Below, one piece after another: positions 57,651 to 64,000 of a DNA stretch of 64,000 bases. Source of the DNA: Antedon mediterranea (taxonomy: Eukaryota; Echinodermata; Crinoidea; Comatulida; Antedonidae); NCBI RefSeq assembly GCF_964355755.1, contig NC_092680.1, positions 12,501,001-12,565,000 of the forward strand, read 5' to 3'. The translations under genes and the position numbers were made by a program. Within the stretch, counting starts at the first letter, position 1. Each line of letters starts with the position of its first letter. Below the pieces are notes generated by a model. It did no database searches. It had not been told where the DNA came from and worked only from the letters and a program-made list of their open reading frames with translations.

Positions 57651-60600
57651 TTACTCTAATTTGCATTTTAACTATATCTAATCAGTCTGCTGGCTGCAAT
57701 CATCAGGGATTGGACACCTCGCTCACCGGCTCCATACTCGTCCCACAATCGAACCAAACAAACATTGGCGGCAATGCTTCGTCGAGATGTTAAACGCTGT
57801 ACATCCTGCTGAAAAACGAATTCTGCTGTCAGTCAGCGATATTGTCACTCCCTCCTCATACAAAAACTCGCACATCAAGTAAAACTGAAGTTTGCCTGTA
57901 AAAGAAGAAGAAATTCACAGTGATAAAAAATTAAATTAAAATTTAATTAAATGTTTTTCCTTCCATTTTGTAGGTGACCTAAAAAAACATATAAAGGAAT
58001 ATCAGGAACTCGCACATCAAGTACTGTAACAAGAAACTTAAAGATGTATTGTCCCTTTGACTAATTCCAAAAAAATAAAAAATAAAAGATTTCGAAAAAA
58101 GATGGGTCATTTTGAAGTATCATAATAGTTATTAACTATCACCAAAAATTTTTAGAAAAAAAAAAAAATTTAACTGAAATACAGACGTTTTTTTGTTAAA
58201 AAAATAACTTTGACTTCCAGTCAAAGTTTTCAATCAAAACATATCCCATAATGAAACGCGCTTGTTTGGATACTCTGTATGCATAATCATAAAATTTCCT
58301 CATGATCTGTGTGAAAATACCTTCTTAACCGTGATGAGTTGTAAACAATCCTGATTTAGCATATGCATAATGCATACTCATGGTTTGAAATCTTTGTTTA
58401 CTTTCGCTCGTGACGATTTTCCAGATGAAATGTAATCAAACTAATTTACCTGTTAATTACGTAAATTTTTTATTTTTGGCTAAAATTTTCGACTTAAAGT
58501 GAATAACTTTAATATTACTTTGATATGGCCACTGTGTTTCAAGGGACAATACATCTTTAATGATAAAAAATGTAATTAAATAAAACGTTTTGTTCTTCTG
58601 TGTAGGTGAAAAAATATGTTAAATTAAGCTTCAATATTGAAGTAACACCTACCACGTTTCGCACGGTAATTAATTCGGCGATGCCACCCTTCGATGTCGT
58701 TGTTTGTACGGACAACTTGTCGATAAACGACCCAGTCACGAGGAGTAAACATGGTTCCGTAGATCCAGGTGGTTCGATTTGCATCAACTCGCGTAGTGCC
58801 GGGAACATCAACAACCACATCCTCGATGTCCATATACACTTGCTCAACACGTTCAACAGGAACAAAAGGCAGTGTCATCAGCCGGCGAACAATCATGTGG
58901 GTACCTGGATCCGTCCGATAGTCGCGTTTTAGTCCCAAATCTTGGACCTTTCGAAAAACGGCCTGCAATTATAAAAAAACAAAAAGCTGGAAAATTAGAT
59001 TTCTGTTAAAAAAATAATACAGGCAATGAAAATCCTAGACGACCCGCAATTATAAAAAAGAAAGTGTTATTTTGCTGCAAATAGGTTTCTCTGTTGAAAA
59101 AAAATGTTCGTTAGAATTTAATTTTCCTATCACTTTACTTGTGTGAAATGAAAAAGGCAACCAGTCAGGCGCACTCTTGGAAACACTGTCCTAAGAGATT
59201 GCCACAGAGATGACTCATAGTCTGCAACTATCTTCAATACGCTCACCATTGGTACCAGTTCCAATACAGATCTAAGTACTGCGTTGTAATCAACTACCCT
59301 CTTCCTTCCCAGACACAACGACGAATAGCAGGGGGACCTGTTTCTGCGCAGCCCCAGACTTTACAAACGCGTTTACCGAATAGAGTTGGTAGAACGGATC
59401 CTTCACCACCTTAAAAGTGCCATCAATGTACCTGTAATGGCACAAAAAACAACAATTTGTAAAGAACATATATTTTTCCTTACGAGATCTTCAGAGACAA
59501 GAACACCTGTAATGAAAAAAAAATGTTAGCTTAATGAAAAGATTCATTTGTCGTTACCAAACTTTCGACCTTTGCAGCAGAAACAGCATATCATCAGTTG
59601 CCAAGAGGATGTGGCGGTAACCATCGATGTGGATGTCTGAGCGCAGGAAACCAGGTGGGATGTGTTCCTCGTCCAATTCAAATGCAAGATCTGTTGGGTG
59701 GTTTGGTCGAGTATGTTTCCTCTTTAAGTTCGCCTGCCGAGCAAGGGTTTTGGTAGCGACTGATGTAGAGCGACATTTCCCACTCCTATATCCTCACGCA
59801 ATATCTGTAACGAAATTTACGTATTTAAAAAAAAAAACAATATTTGTAATACAACACAGGAGTTTAATTCAACGATTTCAGCAAGGAGCGCATAAGAAGG
59901 TATGTGATATTTGGTGAAGCAACGTAAAAAGGGAGGGAGGATGAGGATGTGTGTATATTTGTTTACGACTTGTATCTGCAGTTTAAAGTTAAGAAATTAT
60001 TATAGACAATTTAGTTAATTACCTTCTCTACCATTGCAGCTGCTGAATCAAACGGTTTATCAACTGCCTGCCTTCAGGTCCCGTCTTATCAGCGCTACCT
60101 TTTCTCGCCCTAAAAACATGAACATGATTGTTAATGCAGTGGTTCTAAGAAAATACATTGGGGTGGTTTCAATCCAAATGCATCTATATATAAATTATGG
60201 TTAATTCTGACATAGGCGAGCACAATGCAAAAACTTCGGTACAAATCTCCGCCTTGGATACCTACCTTATCTATCTGAGATGTACCGCGAAACGTAGATT
60301 TGATAACATTAGTGACGGTATTGTTCCATATTTCTATCTTAGGAAGATATTATAAAGAGTTTTTTAACACAATTTATGATTTCAACATTAGATTTTCATC
60401 TCAATTTCAATTCTTCCAGGTCAAAGTAATTTCCAGGTTTAAGATAAGTTCACCTTGCAACAACCTGTTTTCAAATATTTTCTCTCTTTTATACACAAGG
60501 GTGCAGTTAAAATAATAGATTTGACCCTAAAGGTGACTGGAAACAGGCACTTTCCATCAATCAATACAGTGTCCCTTTGGAAGACGAAAAAAAAAACCAG

Positions 60601-61373
60601 AATATTTGGCCATTAATCATAGCCATTTCAGTTTTTTGGAAAACGAAAAAAAAATCAGATATAGGCCATTAATCATAGCCATTTCAGTTTTTTGTTTATT
60701 TTAAAACATACCGCAGCGCGTGTGTGAAGGTACAGTAGTTAAATAATAGGAATTATACTGCAAATTAATAAAGATCAAATTAAATATACGCCATAAAGAA
60801 TCAGAATATATTGTGGGGAATAGTATTATAAAATTACATAGGGAGATTTGATGATAAGACATTTTTCGAGTGAAATCCCGATAGCTGAGTTTTATTGAGT
60901 AAGCTTGCAGGAATAACTGTAGGCTATCTTCCTGTGTCCCGTTAGGACCGAGATGTCTGCCCATGTTGCAAGCCGTACCATAATGTCTTCTTTCTTGGGC
61001 CCACTCTGTCACGGCAGTTAGTTTCAAAAGATGATTAAATTAAATAATGTATTAATAATTATTAGGATGGTATTCATTTGAATAAACGCCTCTCTAATAA
61101 AACATCACTTTGAATAATAACCCCCCCCCCCAACCCAACTATCTAATAAACGTCCATCCACATACTTATAACAACACAATTATACGGTACTATTTGTAGT
61201 AGAATTCACCGCACTGTTATCTATTTACCAAGCATTTGTTATTCTTTTAGCACTTTTCATATCTATTAGAGGTTTTCATTTGATTATAAATGTTACCATA
61301 TTATTAAAACTACAAAATTTAACATATATCCCTCGAATAAGCACCTCCCTCAAATGACTTCCGCCTCCCCAAA

Positions 61374-62028
61374 GCAGGCCCATATGCAGCATTTCTAATG
61401 GGGGGGTGCGAGCGAAGCAAGCAAAAATGGCTGGGGGCCAGGGGGCCGCCAAGGGCCCCCGGTCAGGGGCCGAAGGCCCTGGAAAAATTTGCGTTATTTG
61501 ACGTTCTAAAGACTGATTTAAGACTCTCTGTTGTGGCTTGGGCTAGTTGAACGATGGACACCAGAACTTAACGCTTTCATGATGAGGCCAACTCAGACAG
61601 CGTCGTACGACGCTGTCTGAGTTGGCCTTCTCTTGTTTAGGCGCCGTATTCGATAGTGTCTGTATTTCCAGACACGTCTTTACCGCCGGTTAAAGTTGTC
61701 TGTATTTCCAGCAAACACTTTACCGCATACCGCGTACATGAAGCGCTAAGCTATTGCTTGTCGTCACATGATCGACTGCGCATGTTTTACATCGAGTTTG
61801 TAGTCAGTTCAGATTCCGTAATTTAATTACCGGTATTTTTTCATTTTATATTAGCATATTTTTGTTTGTATACCATTGATAATGTAAATTTTGTATATAT
61901 ATAATGATATTGTCTTTAGTTAAACAAGACAAGAAAAAATACCAACCGAGGAAATAGTGGACCTTTTGGGACTTGGGGGGGGGGGGTGCGTCTGCACCCA
62001 ACGCACCCCCCCTGGATACGGGCCTGCA
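61374..62028. mobile_element. 655-bp element with GCAGGCCCATAT/GGGCCTGC ends, inside the MULE gene intron
   Basis: The left end GCAGGCCCATATGCAG with GGGGGGGTGCG is mirrored by CGCACCCCCCCTGGATACGG and GCCTGC. Inside are a 44-bp perfect palindrome (61585-61628), a repeated TGTCTGTATTTCCAG motif (61660-61720), and G-rich runs (61410-61485). Non-coding. Confidence 0.6.
61585..61628. repeat. 44-bp perfect palindrome
   Basis: AGGCCAACTCAGACAGCGTC-GT is followed at once by its exact reverse complement with no loop. Confidence 0.95.
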
Positions 62029-63357
62029 AAGGGCCCTACCAAACAATAAAAACTGTACTTTAAAATGTTATTAATCATCTAAAACACTGTGAAACAAAGT
62101 AGTTTAGTTTTACGAATGTCAAGCATTTTTAATAATGGTAACCGACAGAAAACGTATAAGGAGAACATTATCATTCCGAAAACCACGAGCTCACCCTCTA
62201 GTATTATTAATCCAGGTATTCTGTATTGAATTGGTTTTTTTTAACGGGCCTTGAGCACTCTTTGTGTGGTATAGTTACAATTATTAGTTACAATTTGCGA
62301 TAATTGATTGAAATGATGAGTCTTTGAAATTGAACATTATATAAATAAATGAACATCAGGTACATACAAATAATAATTGAGTAATGTATTTTTTGTAGAT
62401 TTGCATAACGAAAATGATTAGGATGTCAACTTTTGTTTAATCGTTACCTGGAATCATGTCGCAGACATGGTCCTGTGACCCACGAACATATCCCCCATTA
62501 CGTTCCGTTACTGTCGCTTTGCATGTCACGTTTTTATTACGCACTACACATCTCAAAGTCACTGTTGCACGGGTTCGGTCGACCTTTTTGGTGTACTGAT
62601 AACCGATGCTATCAGCCAACGTGTCCTATAAAAACAGTAATTGAGAAAATGAATTGTTAAATAACAAAACACGATAAATAAATGCACTTAACCGAATCTG
62701 TAAATATATATTAATTAAGTAATTTGTGGCGATAATGTAATTGAATTAGGTCATCTCTGTACAAATTTAACAGATCCAAAACATAAAAACAGTAATTGAG
62801 TATAATTTGTTGTTAAATAAAACACGATAAATAAATGCACTTAACCGAATCTGTAAATATATATTAATTAAGTAATTTAATAATAATGTAATTGAATTAG
62901 GTCATCTCTGTAAAAATTTAACAGATCCAAAACATAAAAACAGTAATTGAGTATAATTTGTTGTTAAATAAAACACGAAACGCAAAAAAATAATTAATTC
63001 AAATACCTTGCCCCGGTTAGAGGTTCCTGGAAGAACTCTGTAGGTCACTTCATCCTCTGGAGCTACCACAGGATTAGCAACCGGATATGGGTCTGGTAGA
63101 TCATCTTCGACAAATTCGTCGGGTTCAGCGAAATTTCCCAAATTCTCCGCAAAAACATCGTGAGCTTGTTTGTTATTGCCGGCCAACATACAATCACCAC
63201 AAGACCAATCCATGTATCCATTCTCAATACCTCGCCGGTATTCCTCCTGGGATATTCCCGTACCACACGTCCTGTGCTGCCAGCGTTCGCATTCTTCGCA
63301 AAATATTGCCTCTTGGCGTTGAATTTCAAGTTGATGACATTCTAAGCATTCGTTCAT

Positions 63358-64000
63358 GTTGTTCGGTAGATCAAAAAATTAAAAGTGGTGTTTTACTAAT
63401 ATTTTTGGTTCATTTTATAGTTGTCATCGCGGTTAAAATGTACACGCAAAGGCACGCGTACGCTACTTTCTATTAACAAGAGCTGCATTGTTTTATCTCC
63501 GAAAAGGCGTCGGTACGCATCGTCTTTGAGGAATCTGTGTATTGGTTTTTTTTAGCGTCTTGATTTGATTTGCACAATGCCCTCTTAAACAAAGACGAAA
63601 AACAAACAATTAATTTAATTTGTTTTATTAAACATTTTCGAACCACATTATTATCACTTTAATAATTCTTCGTTTCTTGGGCCTACAAATTTACATTTGA
63701 AATCCCGCACATTAAATACGTATATGCCTACATTCCCATTCGTTTCTTATATCTATCTTAAACCTTACTCTCATTGGCAATTTAATTAATTTAATTATAA
63801 CTTTAGTAATTCCTCATTTCTTTTTTGTTATACCGTAATAGTAGTAGTAAATAACGATTATTTTATTTACTATTTATATAATTAACTATTAAATTTTATT
63901 TACAATACCAATCGAATGAATCTTGTTAATAAATTATATATTATAGGCCTTATAGGTACTAATTCGTTTATAAGAAATAATAAGGGTCCAAGGACCGACC
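63358..64000. other. Non-coding right edge
   Basis: AT-rich region upstream of the MULE pseudogene, with no ORF, repeat family or RNA gene that I can support. Confidence 0.5.

Larger units (their letters stand above)
57668..63357 (-). pseudogene. Decayed Mutator-like (MULE) transposase gene with PHD and FLYWCH zinc fingers
   Basis: Putative exons: 63357-63007, 62625-62448, 60063-60023, 59804-59558, 59431-59139, 58962-58653, 57895-57668. The first encodes a PHD-type finger (CLECH...CEECERWQHRTC...WSCGDC). The second encodes a FLYWCH domain (GYQYTKKVD...LRCVVRNKNVTCKATV...DHVC). The rest is a MULE transposase core: YIDGTFKVV (first Asp), IVADYESSLW (second Asp), CLFHFTQ, and RTNNDIEGWHRR (Glu). 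Breaks: a one-base shift in an A run at 59748-59751, another at about 59303-59312, and a third near 57817-57825. Splice borders are intact, so decay is recent or some breaks are sequencing errors. No terminal inverted repeats were found. It could be a transposon gene or a dying domesticated copy. Confidence 0.75.

Noticed and set aside
60701-61027. Extra exon of the MULE gene (MKLTAVTEWAQERR...)
   Set aside because: No similarity to transposase parts, and phase-compatible splice sites were not found.

Overview
Eukaryotic (metazoan) genomic DNA: AT-rich, with spliced genes (GT-AG introns), AATAAA poly(A) signals and many transposons. NXPE-family, RIDA and NagA-type genes, frequent copies of the palindrome TAGGCCTA, Helentron-type elements and a Ty3 element with very short LTRs suggest a marine invertebrate, perhaps an echinoderm or another invertebrate deuterostome. 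The organism is an inference; the sequence does not name it.

Layout. (1) 170-2205 (+): last five exons of a RIDA/UK114 deaminase; the first exon lies off the left edge. (2) 2.7-5.3 kb: a MITE, a minisatellite and a 1.5-kb foldback element carrying a nested 167-bp element with a 9-bp target duplication. (3) 5335-18299 (-): a complete NXPE-like gene of four coding exons. Its roughly 10.4-kb first intron holds a foldback element with arms of short tandem repeats (8.3-9.7 kb) and a Ty3-type LTR retrotransposon with identical 128-bp LTRs and a 5-bp target duplication (10251-15041). (4) 20785-34403: a 13,619-bp palindrome with two arms of 6,483 bp around a 653-bp spacer, flanked directly by the 6-bp repeat GGCAAT. 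Each arm carries a 100-bp tandem array, an E2F/CRE-like promoter, a 184-aa protein with a SUMO-interaction-like motif, and a spliced gene joining two PC4-like domains to an ALKBH2-type dioxygenase. This is the most unusual object in the window. (5) 34.6-42.2 kb: repeats, a 2-kb foldback and a weak exon pair. (6) 42220-54458 (-): a complete 10-exon, 409-aa NagA/AMDHD2-like amidohydrolase gene whose introns hold three Helentron-like elements (one a head-to-tail pair), a LINE 3' end, MITEs and a 985-bp relative of the 167-bp element. (7) 54921 (+): first coding exon of a divergent unknown gene. (8) 55.2-57.0 kb: another foldback. (9) 57668-63357 (-): a decayed PHD + FLYWCH + MULE transposase gene with at least three frameshifts.

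The host genes (imine detoxification, a surface or secreted NXPE protein, amino-sugar catabolism) show no functional link to one another. The region is dominated by inverted-repeat elements of several unrelated families, nested in introns without breaking reading frames. The palindrome has the traits of a mobile element (target-site duplication, perfect terminal repeats, compact genes) but encodes no transposase, integrase or polymerase that I can see.
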